Under the pieces are notes generated by a model. It made no database searches, was not told the DNA's origin, and saw nothing but the letters and a program-made list of their open reading frames with translations. A stretch of 64,000 nt of DNA, taken from the NCBI GenBank assembly GCA_032622095.1, contig CP136062.1, positions 158,276,875 through 158,340,874 of the forward strand, in the 5' to 3' direction. Below, in pieces: positions 21,934 through 35,636 of the stretch. The DNA is from Siphonodentalium dalli. Its lineage: Eukaryota > Mollusca > Scaphopoda > Gadilida > Siphonodentaliidae. A program made the translations under genes and the position numbers. Position 1 is the stretch's first letter; each line of letters opens with the position of its first letter.

Positions 21934-24900
21934 GTAAGTTTGCTATTCCAATTTTCTTCGTTCCTTGTCATCGCGAACTGGTGTAACCGACATTTTTTCT
22001 TTAAATTAAACATTTGTTTTAATTACGTCATGGCAACGAATGTACACCGTACGTTAACCATTTTCTATACTAAATAGATTCTCACACTCAGTCATAATAG
22101 TATACATTGGATTGGTATATTATTCATCTGGAGGGATGTTCGGGAAATATAAGCAGACGGCAGGCAATAAAAAGTGCAGAAGGAATCCTATGAATTGATG
22201 GGAAATGAACAATAATAAGTTCAATGAATGACCTATCGAACTTATTATGTGAACATTTCCTAAGGTGTAACTACTCGTCGATGAGTATCTAATATCGAAA
22301 CCGGTAAATCTTTAATAATAAATTAATTTCCGTTATATAACCGCAAAACTATAAACGGTTTACAAATCAAGACAATATAGTTATCAACAGTTAATACACG
22401 TATACAATAAATCGAAATAGCGTAAACTATTCCAAGTAGTTGTTTTTGTGTGCGAATTTCAGTGTTCGTGGTTATATGGCTGGCCAGTCTATAGCATTTC
22501 ATTTGATTCATGAATTAATGAATGCATGAATGAAAAATTATTGCAAATTTAATAAATATAGCGAAACAAGCAAACACTTACACATTCAATCGTACAGATC
22601 AAATTCGCGTATATATATGTGTTATACAGATTCATGTACATTATATACATGTTATATTAAAAAAAATAACAAAGATGCACCATATAACAACTATTTTGGA
22701 AATATTTTGAAGGCTTTGCTACTGAATAATACATACATTTTTAGAAGGCTCATGTTTTGAAGAGGTAGTAGACTGTAGACATTTCTCTGGTTTTATTTTC
22801 CCGGTAAAATATGGAGATGTACCGCTGGTGGATATGGTTTTTTTCATTGCAATTATTTAAAAATGATATTCGTCACCACTATTTGCTCCACAAATATTTC
22901 AAGTCATGATCGTTTCGTCGTCTAACCGAAATAATTTGTGCCTTTCTCATTTTGTTTCACATACGACAGCGAATCACAGTCTAACGAATTTCGCCTCATT
23001 TTATACTCTACTAGAAGTATGTGATTCGATGTTCTAATCTTTAGAAGATATTTACATAAATGAGATGGTAAAAATTGCAAGTATTTAGGGAAACAATATT
23101 CAATTGTAATGCCAATGTATAATAAGGTTCTTGTAGAGGGAGAGCAAAACATTGGGTATAAATTTCACATTAATGGTGTTCTATAAAGAGTGATTTGACA
23201 TATTTCAATTCAATATTTGAGAAATCCGATCCATACAAATTCACAAAAAATCACGGTGAATCCTGATGATCCACATTGGACTTTGTGCCCGCCTCCCCGG
23301 CGTTGATTGGTTTACTTACTGCACACAATTGACGGCCTGTGGGTGTTAGTTATCAAAAATGAACAAATCTCAAACACGGTCGCCCTTTGATGTGAAATTC
23401 TTCAAACATAAATAATAATATAATTTCAACATACATGTTACAAAAAATGTTTTGAACATGAGAATACATGATACACACACACACACTCATATATGTATAT
23501 ATATATTATAATATAAACGGTGATTTAGTATATACATGGTTGACATTAAGGGTGGATACACACATGCATGTAATGTCTGTATGTAAAATACATGTATTTT
23601 ACATGGCCACACCAATAATTGAAAAAATTAATCACCTGCGCGCGAGAGGTCAATTTCACCAGTTAGTAGTTATAAGCCATTATCAAACAAACTGCCATCA
23701 AGAAATTTCAGGCCAGTCATAAACATGTCTTCTTTCATGGATGCCGAAATGAGTAATTCTTGTCTGATATATGTTGCTGTTTTTCACGAGTTATAATTCA
23801 TTTCGAAAAGTGGATTAGAGCCGGTCGATTTTATACTTGATTTGTTTCTGTCATTTCTTGGAAACAGGGTCATCCAAAACAAAAATAAAATATGCAGAAT
23901 TCTTTTATAGGATGATACCGCCTTGTTGAGATTTCCCTGATAATTTGAGAGCGAGCTCATGTGATAACATTAATTCAATTGGGATTGCAAATATTCATTA
24001 TAGCGCCAAAAAATAATGCAGGTACAGCGTTGAAATTAAAAAGAGTGACACCCCCCCCCCCCATTAATATATATGTTTCTCAAGCCAAAGGTTGAACAAG
24101 CTCATAACTGTCACAAGCTTGAATTGTAACAATTTCGACCATAATCCATGATTGGGGAAGGGACTGGTTCTCGAAAGCTTCCAATAACTAAGGGAGTTAA
24201 TTGAATGTATCAGCCGGGATTATCTGGGCAAGAATTACAATATAATGTTTTACTTAAATATTCCATAGTTGTAAATGTTGCGTATACATGTATAACTGTA
24301 TAACACAAGAGAGGAAAGGTGACGTAGTTGGGAACTCGTAGCTAGGCAACCCTTTCGCCGAATGAAGACAAACAGCAACACCATGCATTCAAATTTAAAG
24401 CTGTATAATATTTTCATAATTATATGAATAGCATAAATTGATGCATATTAGATTAATCACTCGTAGAAAACAGACACGACAGACATGACTACGATATTTA
24501 TAAAGCAGGGTGTCAGGACTCAGTGTGCTGCATACACACCCCCTGTCGAGGAAATATGCAATGGTGAATCGGTATCTTCTGGGATAATATTGCTCCCCGT
24601 GCATGTTGGGGGTCATAGCCCCCTGCGTTGGGGAAGAGGCCATCACTGGTATTAACATCAATAGAAGACTGACAATGATTTAAACAGAACGTCGACCATT
24701 TGAGTTATCGCGCGAATAATTATTTTAAGCGGCCTGACGACTTCGTCCCAGTCAACGGCTCTTCAGCGGTTCAGAGTTTAACTCACTGTGGTCAAACACA
24801 GTCGCAATGATTGGGTTGTCAACGGACACATATTACATGGTCTGTATGATCCATGTAAAACGCCAAATACACTATAATTACAGAGATTACACGCATGTGT

Positions 24901-26697
24901 GTATCCACCCTAAGCAGATGTCTCAATAATGAAACTCACTCAAGACACATACATTTATCACTTCATACGCATGTCGTGAGTAATCCTATTAACCCTTTGA
25001 TTTTATATCATTTTTTATAGTTGTTAAAAAATGTAAGAATTGTTTTTTTTAAATGATAATTAATTATTAAAGAATGTAAGAAATAATTAAAAAAATTTAT
25101 AAAGGATATAAGAAAAAATTATGAAAAGTTATAAAAAAAAATTAAAAATTGTTAAAGAATATAAACAGAAATGATAAAAATTGTTACAGAATGTAAGAAA
25201 CAAAATTAAAAAAATTGTTAAAGAATGTAAGAAAAAAATGATAAAATAAATGATAAAAATTGTTAAAGAATGTAAGAAAAATTGATAAACAAATTTGTTA
25301 GGCCAATGCATTCTCTTATAAATGCGAGGCGACCAATGGTATCATTTTCATACAGTCAATTTGGGAAATCTTACGCCTCGCGTTCGTTCGGAGCGTACCA
25401 CGAGGGATAACTCTATCTAAAATTTGTAAAAAAAAAATATTAATTGACAGATGCGTTTCCGGGAGGTGTCTTCGATTCATACCGACGCACGTGTTTAGGA
25501 AAAGATAGACCATGAATTATGTAATGGTAAACACAAAAATTGCCATTGGGACAAAGTTTGGGTGAACTGTGAAATTTAGAAGTCACACGATGACGTTACT
25601 CATAGAGTGTCTTTCAAATTGACGTTCGTCTGGACGACATTTTATGGATGCAATGGAAATAACAGGTGCTATTAAATTATAACAAACCATTTTTAGATTG
25701 TTTTAAAGGGGATGTCCAGAAATCAATTTTGAATGCATACATTCTGCTATGCAAATGCTATGTATGAAACAGATGTCCTTGAACCAAAGCAGGCATATTA
25801 GTCATCACATTTAACTGGCGGGTGTGCTAGCCTAGGTTAATTTATTTTGACTAGTTTTTCTAGAATTACAACTTGGCGAAATGGACAAGTCACAGGGTTC
25901 CCCACCTAATAGCATTAACAGAGAAGTCTTACAAGAATAGCGCTGACCTCGCCACTAAAATATAACGATAAAATATTTCTCGCGCAGCCGTATAACATTA
26001 AAGTGATGTGAAACATTCCGGTAGGGTGATCAAAAAGAAATTGAAAATAATCTGCTCAAATTGGCAACACATATCATCATTCTTCTATATTAATTATTAT
26101 TCACATGTAAAAATTATACACCCGCGCGTTGTTGTCTATAGATACCGTTCATCGGCGCTTCAGCGTGCATCAAATCTGAATGTGGTACGGTACAATTTGA
26201 GCGGCGCAGAACGGAGTAGCGAAATGAGCCAACCCGCCCCACAGGAAATGGTCACGGAGCAGTGTTCCGAGTAACGCAATGGACACACCCAATGATTTGT
26301 GCACGGTGACAACGGCGAAATGAAAGTCTCGATTCGTGTCATGAAAATGACTAAATGATACTTTTTATACAGTTTTTTTGCAAATTCCTTGCTAGATTGA
26401 ACTACAATGGAGATAAACGTACCCTGTTTCGTTGCACATTCTGGGATTCGAGCATGAAAACAGTTTGTGAACTGCCGGCAAGCCGGCTCGTTCACAAACT
26501 GTTTTCATGCTCGAATCCCAGAATCTACAACTCAACAGGGTATGTTTATCTCCTAAATGGTACATTCCTCCAGTTGACATAGCGCCTGAATGCTAACTTA
26601 TCAGTTTCACATACTCGAACAAGTCCACCCTATGTCTTTAAAATGATACAATTGCTACTGGTGAGAAAATTGTTATAATAATATGTCTTATTTCCAG

Positions 26698-26868
26698 TGA
26701 ATGGCAGCTGGGGCCAGTGGGGCAAGTGGAATCGATGTAGTGCAAAATGTGGTCGTGGTACAAGGTCTCGATCAAGATCTTGCAACCGTCCCAGACCGCG
26801 CAATCGTGGAAATAAATGTTCTGGCGCACGGCGGCAAACTCAGCCGTGTAACTCCAGACCATGTCAAG
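26698..26868 (+). CDS. TSP1 exon A, unit 2 (171 nt)
   Basis: Bounded by TTATTTCCAG and GTAACC, phase 1. It encodes the same 57 residues as the unit 1 copy: W5/W8/W11, C14/C18/C29/C41/C51/C56, Lys17. The imperfect 64-bp-arm hairpin lies just upstream, as in unit 1. Confidence 0.88.
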
Positions 26869-28439
26869 GTAACCCATTTACGAAACGGCCGAAGTGGTAT
26901 TCGCTTATTCAATATCAGAATCAGTCCCGAATTTTGGAAATTCCGCATTTGCATTAGTACAATGGAAATAATCTTCATTCAAAATGCTTTCTGTGAGGTA
27001 ACGATTGAAGACATTCGATCATGTTTTGTCCGGCCGCTCACCTGGTACCTGTGTGGTGGTAGGTGAAGATGAAGTCAGTTCTTCTCGCGTTCCATTTATA
27101 TGTTTCTTGGTATATTTGAAGCAAAAATAATCAGTCCCTTATTTCAAACAGATTAGATTCTCAGAAAATCAACATTCATTTTGTTAAAGTTCTTCCAGCA
27201 CCTCTGGTCGAGCCACTGGTAAGGTGTCTATACTGATTAGATCCTGATATTATTGTTTATTGCTCACCATTGGTTTATGTTTTCGAAATACAGCAAAATA
27301 CAGGATATTTGAAACTGTTCAATACAATAATTTGTCTTATCATTGAACAATACAGACCGATTACGTCACTGATGACGTCAACTGTTACTGAAAATTTCTA
27401 CTAAATTATGAAATATTTCCATAAATCACAAGTTTGATCTATTAAATAATGCAATATCGACCTAAATTGCAATACTACAATCTACTTTTCAGAGCATGCA
27501 ATAAGCAGAGAACAACACAGTCGTGTTAACATATTGCAATTATTGCAGTTGATTGTCGTTCCGCGAGGTAAAACCATCTCGTCACAACAAAATCATGCAA
27601 TAACGTTAACCAGTCCACACCCTTGTGTCGCTCTATCGTTATTCTGCTGGCATACATGCAATTTCAAATGTGTAAGTTTAACGTGTATTAATGGTAGCAA
27701 AAAATTCAAGTGACTGTCTCTGGTAAAGAGTGTTCCTTATTTCGTTTCCTAATAGCGGTAATAGATAAAAACGTCTTCGTGTTTGTTTTCGTAAATGATT
27801 ACCGCCCTCGATAGCCGGCGGAGTGATACCACGAGTGCGTCTTGGATGTGTCAACATTATGTTTACGCATTGCTCGATTTGCCAGAAAATCTGATGTTTT
27901 CTTTTGTTACTAAACCAAGAAAAGAATGTAGAGTGACTTGAGCGCAGCTATTGATGCTACAATTAAGTTGACGAAACACGCATGTTCCTGGCAATACTGG
28001 TTTAACAGTTATGACACTTTGTAAGGTTTTAGCTGTACCCACCGAGGATGCATTTATGCACGTAGGAACGTGCTAACAACTGCGGCCGAAATATACCAGG
28101 AACACGTGTGCATAATGTGCTAATGCGTTGACACTGATCACCAATCAAAAACTTTGAATTGATGACGTCACTGCAACAATCCATAATGGGAGATATGAGT
28201 GACAGCGTACATAGCTTTCTCTTCCGAAATAATCTCAGTTTTTCGCACGATTTACTTATACGTTCTACTTAGTATCGTGGTTCTCCTGTGAATTTATGGA
28301 TTAAGTTTTATAAGAAATATAGCGTGTCAGCATATGAGTTATAACCGAATAATTTCAAGACAAATTTACTATAACGATCTAACGTACATGTCCTTACATT
28401 GATTTTGTTTTTGCTAAACATTTGTGTTACTCTTTGCAG

Positions 28440-28454
28440 GAAGCGGACGTCCGG
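28440..28454 (+). CDS. GSGRP microexon, unit 2 (15 nt)
   Basis: Bases, acceptor (CTCTTTGCAG) and donor (GTAAGT) are the same as at 18161. It lies 1.57 kb after exon A. Confidence 0.65.
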
Positions 28455-28817
28455 GTAAGTTTGCTATTCCAATTTTCTTCGTTCCTTGTCATCGCGAACT
28501 GGTGAAACCGACATTTGTTCTTTAAATTAAACATTTGTTTTAATTACGTCATGGCAACGAATGTACACCGTACGTTAACCATTTTCTATACTAAATAGAT
28601 TCTCACACTCAGTCATAATAGTATTGGAATGGTATATTATTCATCTGGAGGGATGTTCGGGAAATATAAGCAGACGACAGGCAATAAAAAGTGCAGAAGG
28701 AATCCTATGAATTGATGGGAAATGAACAATAATAAGTTCAACAAATGACCTATCGAACTTATTATGTGAACATTTCCTAAGGTGTAACTACTCGCCGATG
28801 AGTATCTAATATCGAAA

Positions 28818-28988
28818 TGAATGGCAAATGGGGCCGGTGGGGCGGGTGGAGTGGGTGCAGAGCAAAATGTGGTCGGGGTACAAGGTATCGATCAAGATCT
28901 TGCAACAATCCCGCTCCGCGCAACCGTGGAAGGAACTGTTCTGGCGCACGGTGGCAAACTCAGACGTGCTCAATTCGATCGTTAGTAT
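28818..28988 (+). pseudogene. Dead TSP1 exon, unit 2
   Basis: Shares the lost acceptor (CGAA|TG) and the degraded 3' end of the unit 1 copy. The defects therefore predate the duplication of the units. Confidence 0.75.
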
Positions 28989-30063
28989 GTCGAATCGTAT
29001 GGTGGATCATTAAAGTGTATTCATAATTGCAGTTTTAACACCCATATATTGCAAGAGCTATAACAGCTGATGGCAATATGATGCCCGTATGCGGTTATAT
29101 ATTGAATAAATAGAACATTCCATGTGGGTGTGCATACTCCACTATGCGTATAGTCAATAACACATGCTCTGCGTTATATTTCACTAAATAATAATATAGG
29201 ATTATAAGTTGAATACCAAATAGGTTTAAATATAGAGAGCCACATTGTGGCTATGTCTTTGCAATTATCCCATGGCAGAGGATTGTGGAATGATAGTCCT
29301 AGAGCCAGAGGCTCAAGTAGTAACCTTCCGCAATCATCCCGAGTACAGTAACCTCTCAACACTAGTTCTATATTTATTACATATCAAAACTGTCGCACAT
29401 TAGGCTTGAACTAAAATACAAGACAAGAACCGGTGAGTAATACACTTTTGTATTTTCAACAACTGTTTACATCAAAATATAAATCGTAAATAAACATCTT
29501 TCATGTGTGATCGGCATGATATTGTTCTTGGCTTATGTTGTGCCTCAAATTATCACTGGATCAGGAATGAGTAACAAAATGTACCTGATTGCCAGCTATC
29601 AAAAGGTAGTTTCGCTTTTGTTTCTGGTAGACAGTTTCGTCGGTTTTTTTTCCGAGCGTCATATCCTATCACCACTAAAAGAAACATCACATGTCCGTGT
29701 ATATTTATGTGGGAATTTTTACCAAGCTAACACAAATTCTAGGTGTATAAAATAAATATATTTCAATAATCGAAATGTAATAGCTCTGAGCTTTAAAGAG
29801 TGGGTCCTTCGACTATAACAATTTTGTTTTTACATCCCTAATGAGAAGAAATAGTAAAGTAAGGGTATTAAATCTGACAAGGTACTTTTAACCATGACTC
29901 ATGGGCAAGCTTCAAATTATTCACCATATTAACATATCTAACATAGATACGTTCCCGCAAATTAGTCTAGACATTGATTCATATCAATATCTCCCGATTC
30001 CAGAATCAACGAAATTTGTTACTTAAATCTCCTGATGAACATGTTGATTCCTTCGATTTTCAG

Positions 30064-30228
30064 TGAATTGTAGGTGGGGCCGCTGGACGAGGTGGAGTCG
30101 ATGTAGCAAAAAATGTGGACGTGGAAGAAGGACCAAGAAAAGACGGCATAGGAAGGCTCGCAATGGCGGCAGAAGATGTTCAGGCAGACCGTTGGTGTCA
30201 GTGGTGTGTAACCCCCAACGATGTCGAG
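30064..30228 (+). CDS. TSP1 exon B, unit 2 (165 nt)
   Basis: Same bounds and cysteine layout as the unit 1 copy (C3, C14, C18, C39, C49, C54). It differs by Ala9 to Thr (WGRWTRW) and Arg25 to Lys (RRTKKRR), changes shared with unit 3 only. Confidence 0.85.
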
Positions 30229-30911
30229 GTAATATATTATATTCTCTTCTGCAACCAATCGTTGGAGTTATTCACTCCACAATTAGTCGATCTGATGGTA
30301 GATTCTGGTTTTGAACTAATTTCTAATAAATTTAACCCATTTTTGTTGTTTATTAGTTTGGGGGTTTTTTTGCGTTTACTTTTAAATTGTTGTCTGATTA
30401 TCAGTGGTCTATCAGTTGATCACGTGATCGGTGACTTTTGCAAAAAAAAGGTTCATGAGGGGTTTCCAAACCTGAGCTATGTCAGGAGGTGGACAGTTTA
30501 GATTGACGTGCTCAGAAAACTACCCAATTGTTAAGCTAGTGCACCACATGACCACATCAAGCATATTACATAACAAAAAATATATAAAAAAGATTAAATT
30601 TCGCATAGTTTTAGAAGGGAAATTATCCGACCAGTGTTTTTAGAAAATACACACTTTGAGTTGAAATGAATAACTGCCATAAAAAAGTACATGATTGGAA
30701 CTAGTAAAATGGTTGAATGGCAATTTAATTGAGTTCAATACTGCTTCAAGATCACAACATTATGTTATGTGTTTGCAAGGAATTTGTGAGAAGCCATTAC
30801 CATGAACTTTTATAGCAACCACCAAGGGTGCTTATACCTACGGCAGGTGAATGACGTAATTTAAGTTTGTCTATATCCATCAGTGATTTTTCAAGATCGC
30901 GGGTATAGGTT

Positions 30912-31500
30912 TTGATCGAGACCTTGTACCACGACCACATTTTGCACTACATCGATTCCACTTGCCCCACTGGCCCCAGTTGCCATTCACTGGAAATAAG
31001 ACATATTATTATAACAATGTTCTCAACAGTGGCAATTGTATCATTTTAAAGACATAGGGTGGACTTGTTCGAGTATGTGAAACTGATAAGTTAGCATTCA
31101 GGCGCTATGTCAACTGGAGGAATGTACCATTTAGGAGATAAACATACCCTGTTGAGTTGTAGATTCTGGGATTCGAGCATGAAAACAGTTTGTGAACGAG
31201 CCGGCTTGCCGGCAGTTCACAAACTGTTTTCATGCTCGAATCCCAGAATCTACAACTCAACAGGGTATGTTTATCTCCTAAATGGTACATTCCTCCAGTT
31301 GACATAGCGCCTGAATGCTAACTTATCAGTTTCACATACTCGAACAAGTCCACCCTATGTCTTTAAAATGATACAATTGCTACTGGTGAGAAAATTGTTA
31401 TAATAATATGTCTTATTTCCAGTGAATGGCAGCTGGGGCCAGTGGGGCAAGTGGAATCGATGTAGTGCAAAATGTGGTCGTGGTACAAGGTCTCGATCAA
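30912..31500. repeat. 286-bp-arm fold-back over exon A acceptor (unit 3)
   Basis: Left arm 30912-31197 is the reverse complement of 31215-31500 with only a few mismatches and no net indel, around a 17-nt spacer. The right arm contains the last 208 nt of the intron, the acceptor at 31422 and the first 78 nt of exon A. The left arm thus holds an antisense fragment of exon A. In RNA this would form a long hairpin enclosing the splice acceptor. Confidence 0.85.
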
Positions 31501-31593
31501 GATCTTGCAACCGTCCCAGACCGCGCAATCGTGGAAATAAATGTTCTGGCGCACGGCGGCAAACTCAGCCGTGTAACTCCAGACCATGTCAAG
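31423..31593 (+). CDS. TSP1 exon A, unit 3 (171 nt)
   Basis: Encodes the same domain as in units 1 and 2 with intact acceptor, donor, tryptophans and six cysteines. Unlike those copies, its acceptor and first 78 nt lie in one arm of the 286-bp fold-back, so its splicing efficiency may differ (inference). Confidence 0.85.
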
Positions 31594-33164
31594 GTAACCC
31601 ATTTACGAAACGGCCGAAGTGGTATTCGCTTATTCAATATCAGAATCAGTCCCGAATTTTGGAAATTCCGCATTTGCATTAGTACAATGGAAATAATCTT
31701 CATTCAAAATGCTTTCTGTGAGGTAACGATTGAAGACATTCGATCATGTTTTGTCCGGCCGCTCACCTGGTACCTGTGTGGTGGTAGGTGAAGATGAAGT
31801 CAGTTCTTCTCGCGTTCCATTTATATGTTTCTTGGTATATTTGAAGCAAAAATAATCAGTCCCTTATTTCAAACAGATTAGATTCTCAGAAAATCAACAT
31901 TCATTTTGTTAAAGTTCTTCCAGCACCTCTGGTCGAGCCACTGGTAAGGTGTCTATACTGATTAGATCCTGATATTATTGTTTATTGCTCACCATTGGTT
32001 TATGTTTTCGAAATACAGCAAAATACAGGATATTTGAAACTGTTCAATACAATAATTTGTCTTATCATTGAACAATACAGACCGATTACGTCACTGATGA
32101 CGTCAACTGTTACTGAAAATTTCTACTAAATTATGAAATATTTCCATAAATCACAAGTTTGATCTATTAAATAATGCAATATCGACCTAAATTGCAATAC
32201 TACAATCTACTTTTCAGAGCATGCAATAAGCAGAGAACAACACAGTCGTGTTAACATATTGCAATTATTGCAGTTGATTGTCGTTCCGCGAGGTAAAACC
32301 ATCTCGTCACAACAAAATCATGCAATAACGTTAACCAGTCCACACCCTTGTGTCGCTCTATCGTTATTCTGCTGGCATACATGCAATTTCAAATGTGTAA
32401 GTTTAACGTGTATTAATGGTAGCAAAAAATTCAAGTGACTGTCTCTGGTAAAGAGTGTTCCTTATTTCGTTTCCTAATAGCGGTAATAGATAAAAACGTC
32501 TTCGTGTTTGTTTTCGTAAATGATTACCGCCCTCGATAGCCGGCGGAGTGATACCACGAGTGCGTCTTGGATGTGTCAACATTATGTTTACGCATTGCTC
32601 GATTTGCCAGAAAATCTGATGTTTTCTTTTGTTACTAAACCAAGAAAAGAATGTAGAGTGACTTGAGCGCAGCTATTGATGCTACAATTAAGTTGACGAA
32701 ACACGCATGTTCCTGGCAATACTGGTTTAACAGTTATGACACTTTGTAAGGTTTTAGCTGTACCCACCGAGGATGCATTTATGCACGTAGGAACGTGCTA
32801 ACAACTGCGGCCGAAATATACCAGGAACACGTGTGCATAATGTGCTAATGCGTTGACACTGATCACCAATCAAAAACTTTGAATTGATGACGTCACTGCA
32901 ACAATCCATAATGGGAGATATGAGTGACAGCGTACATAGCTTTCTCTTCCGAAATAATCTCAGTTTTTCGCACGATTTACTTATACGTTCTACTTAGTAT
33001 CGTGGTTCTCCTGTGAATTTATGGATTAAGTTTTATAAGAAATATAGCGTGTCAGCATATGAGTTATAACCGAATAATTTCAAGACAAATTTACTATAAC
33101 GATCTAACGTACATGTCCTTACATTGATTTTGTTTTTGCTAAACATTTGTGTTACTCTTTGCAG

Positions 33165-33179
33165 GAAGCGGACGTCCGG
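33165..33179 (+). CDS. GSGRP microexon, unit 3 (15 nt)
   Basis: GAAGCGGACGTCCGG between CTTTGCAG and GTAAGT, as in units 1, 2 and 4. It is the only linker exon left in this shortened unit. Confidence 0.65.
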
Positions 33180-33542
33180 GTAAGTTTGCTATTCCAATTT
33201 TCTTCGTTCCTTGTCATCGCGAACTGGTGAAACCGACATTTGTTCTTTAAATTAAACATTTGTTTTAATTACGTCATGGCAACGAATGTACACCGTACGT
33301 TAACCATTTTCTATACTAAATAGATTCTCACACTCAGTCATAATAGTATTGGAATGGTATATTATTCATCTGGAGGGATGTTCGGGAAATATAAGCAGAC
33401 GACAGGCAATAAAAAGTGCAGAAGGAATCCTATGAATTGATGGGAAATGAACAATAATAAGTTCAACAAATGACCTATCGAACTTATTATGTGAACATTT
33501 CCTAAGGTGTAACTACTCGCCGATGAGTATCTAATATCGAAA

Positions 33543-33713
33543 TGAATGGCAAATGGGGCCGGTGGGGCGGGTGGAGTGGGTGCAGAGCAAAATGTGGTCG
33601 GGGTACAAGGTATCGATCAAGATCTTGCAACAATCCCGCTCCGCGCAACCGTGGAAGGAACTGTTCTGGCGCACGGTGGCAAACTCAGACGTGCTCAATT
33701 CGATCGTTAGTAT
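33543..33713 (+). pseudogene. Dead TSP1 exon, unit 3
   Basis: AA in place of the acceptor AG and the same degraded 3' end as in unit 1. The frame remains open through the TSP1-like part. Confidence 0.75.
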
Positions 33714-34788
33714 GTCGAATCGTATGGTGGATCATTAAAGTGTATTCATAATTGCAGTTTTAACACCCATATATTGCAAGAGCTATAACAGCTGATGGCA
33801 ATATGATGCCCGTATGCGGTTATATATTGAATAAATAGAACATTCCATGTGGGTGTGCATACTCCACTATGCGTATAGTCAATAACACATGCTCTGCGTT
33901 ATATTTCACTAAATAATAATATAGGATTATAAGTTGAATACCAAATAGGTTTAAATATAGAGAGCCACATTGTGGCTATGTCTTTGCAATTATCCCATGG
34001 CAGAGGATTGTGGAATGATAGTCCTAGAGCCAGAGGCTCAAGTAGTAACCTTCCGCAATCATCCCGAGTACAGTAACCTCTCAACACTAGTTCTATATTT
34101 ATTACATATCAAAACTGTCGCACATTAGGCTTGAACTAAAATACAAGACAAGAACCGGTGAGTAATACACTTTTGTATTTTCAACAACTGTTTACATCAA
34201 AATATAAATCGTAAATAAACATCTTTCATGTGTGATCGGCATGATATTGTTCTTGGCTTATGTTGTGCCTCAAATTATCACTGGATCAGGAATGAGTAAC
34301 AAAATGTACCTGATTGCCAGCTATCAAAAGGTAGTTTCGCTTTTGTTTCTGGTAGACAGTTTCGTCGGTTTTTTTTCCGAGCGTCATATCCTATCACCAC
34401 TAAAAGAAACATCACATGTCCGTGTATATTTATGTGGGAATTTTTACCAAGCTAACACAAATTCTAGGTGTATAAAATAAATATATTTCAATAATCGAAA
34501 TGTAATAGCTCTGAGCTTTAAAGAGTGGGTCCTTCGACTATAACAATTTTGTTTTTACATCCCTAATGAGAAGAAATAGTAAAGTAAGGGTATTAAATCT
34601 GACAAGGTACTTTTAACCATGACTCATGGGCAAGCTTCAAATTATTCACCATATTAACATATCTAACATAGATACGTTCCCGCAAATTAGTCTAGACATT
34701 GATTCATATCAATATCTCCCGATTCCAGAATCAACGAAATTTGTTACTTAAATCTCCTGATGAACATGTTGATTCCTTCGATTTTCAG

Positions 34789-34953
34789 TGAATTGTAGGT
34801 GGGGCCGCTGGACGAGGTGGAGTCGATGTAGCAAAAAATGTGGACGTGGAAGAAGGACCAAGAAAAGACGGCATAGGAAGGCTCGCAATGGCGGCAGAAG
34901 ATGTTCAGGCAGACCGTTGGTGTCAGTGGTGTGTAACCCCCAACGATGTCGAG
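34789..34953 (+). CDS. TSP1 exon B, unit 3 (165 nt)
   Basis: Carries the Thr9/Lys25 variant seen in unit 2, with six cysteines in the shifted layout and intact TTTTCAG acceptor and GTAATA donor. Confidence 0.85.
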
Positions 34954-35636
34954 GTAATATATTATATTCTCTTCTGCAACCAATCGTTGGAGTTATTCAC
35001 TCCACAATTAGTCGATCTGATGGTAGATTCTGGTTTTGAACTAATTTCTAATAAATTTAACCCATTTTTGTTGTTTATTAGTTTGGGGGTTTTTTTGCGT
35101 TTACTTTTAAATTGTTGTCTGATTATCAGTGGTCTATCAGTTGATCACGTGATCGGTGACTTTTGCAAAAAAAAGGTTCATGAGGGGTTTCCAAACCTGA
35201 GCTATGTCAGGAGGTGGACAGTTTAGATTGACGTGCTCAGAAAACTACCCAATTGTTAAGCTAGTGCACCACATGACCACATCAAGCATATTACATAACA
35301 AAAAATATATAAAAAAGATTAAATTTCGCATAGTTTTAGAAGGGAAATTATCCGACCAGTGTTTTTAGAAAATACACACTTTGAGTTGAAATGAATAACT
35401 GCCATAAAAAAGTACATGATTGGAACTAGTAAAATGGTTGAATGGCAATTTAATTGAGTTCAATACTGCTTCAAGATCACAACATTATGTTATGTGTTTG
35501 CAAGGAATTTGTGAGAAGCCATTACCATGAACTTTTATAGCAACCACCAAGGGTGCTTATACCTACGGCAGGTGAATGACGTAATTTAAGTTTGTCTATA
35601 TCCATCAGTGATTTTTCAAGATCGCGGGTATAGGTT

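Larger units (their letters stand above)
19985..30241 (+). repeat. Segmental unit 2 (10.26 kb)
   Basis: Nearly identical to unit 1, in the same order and orientation. It lacks the 22-bp segment present near 18843 in unit 1 and near 38572 in unit 4. Stretches without exons (20300-21060, 22300-26690) hold the same C-run, AT-rich minisatellite (25019-25295) and hairpin (26409-26553) as unit 1 and nothing further. Confidence 0.9.
30242..34966 (+). repeat. Segmental unit 3 (4,725 bp)
   Basis: Starts like units 1 and 2, but at 30912-30914 (TTG shared by both parents) it jumps into an inverted copy of exon A and its upstream intron, turns at the hairpin (centre 31206) and continues forward. The 5.8 kb holding the Ser and KPRRR linker exons is missing. 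The rest (exon A, GSGRP microexon, dead exon, exon B) follows unit 2 closely. Confidence 0.9.

Noticed and set aside
31105-31307. Identical-looking proteins on both strands (MSTGGMYHLGDKHTLL...), also at 35830-36032
   Set aside because: They are the mirror product of the fold-back palindrome, not genes.
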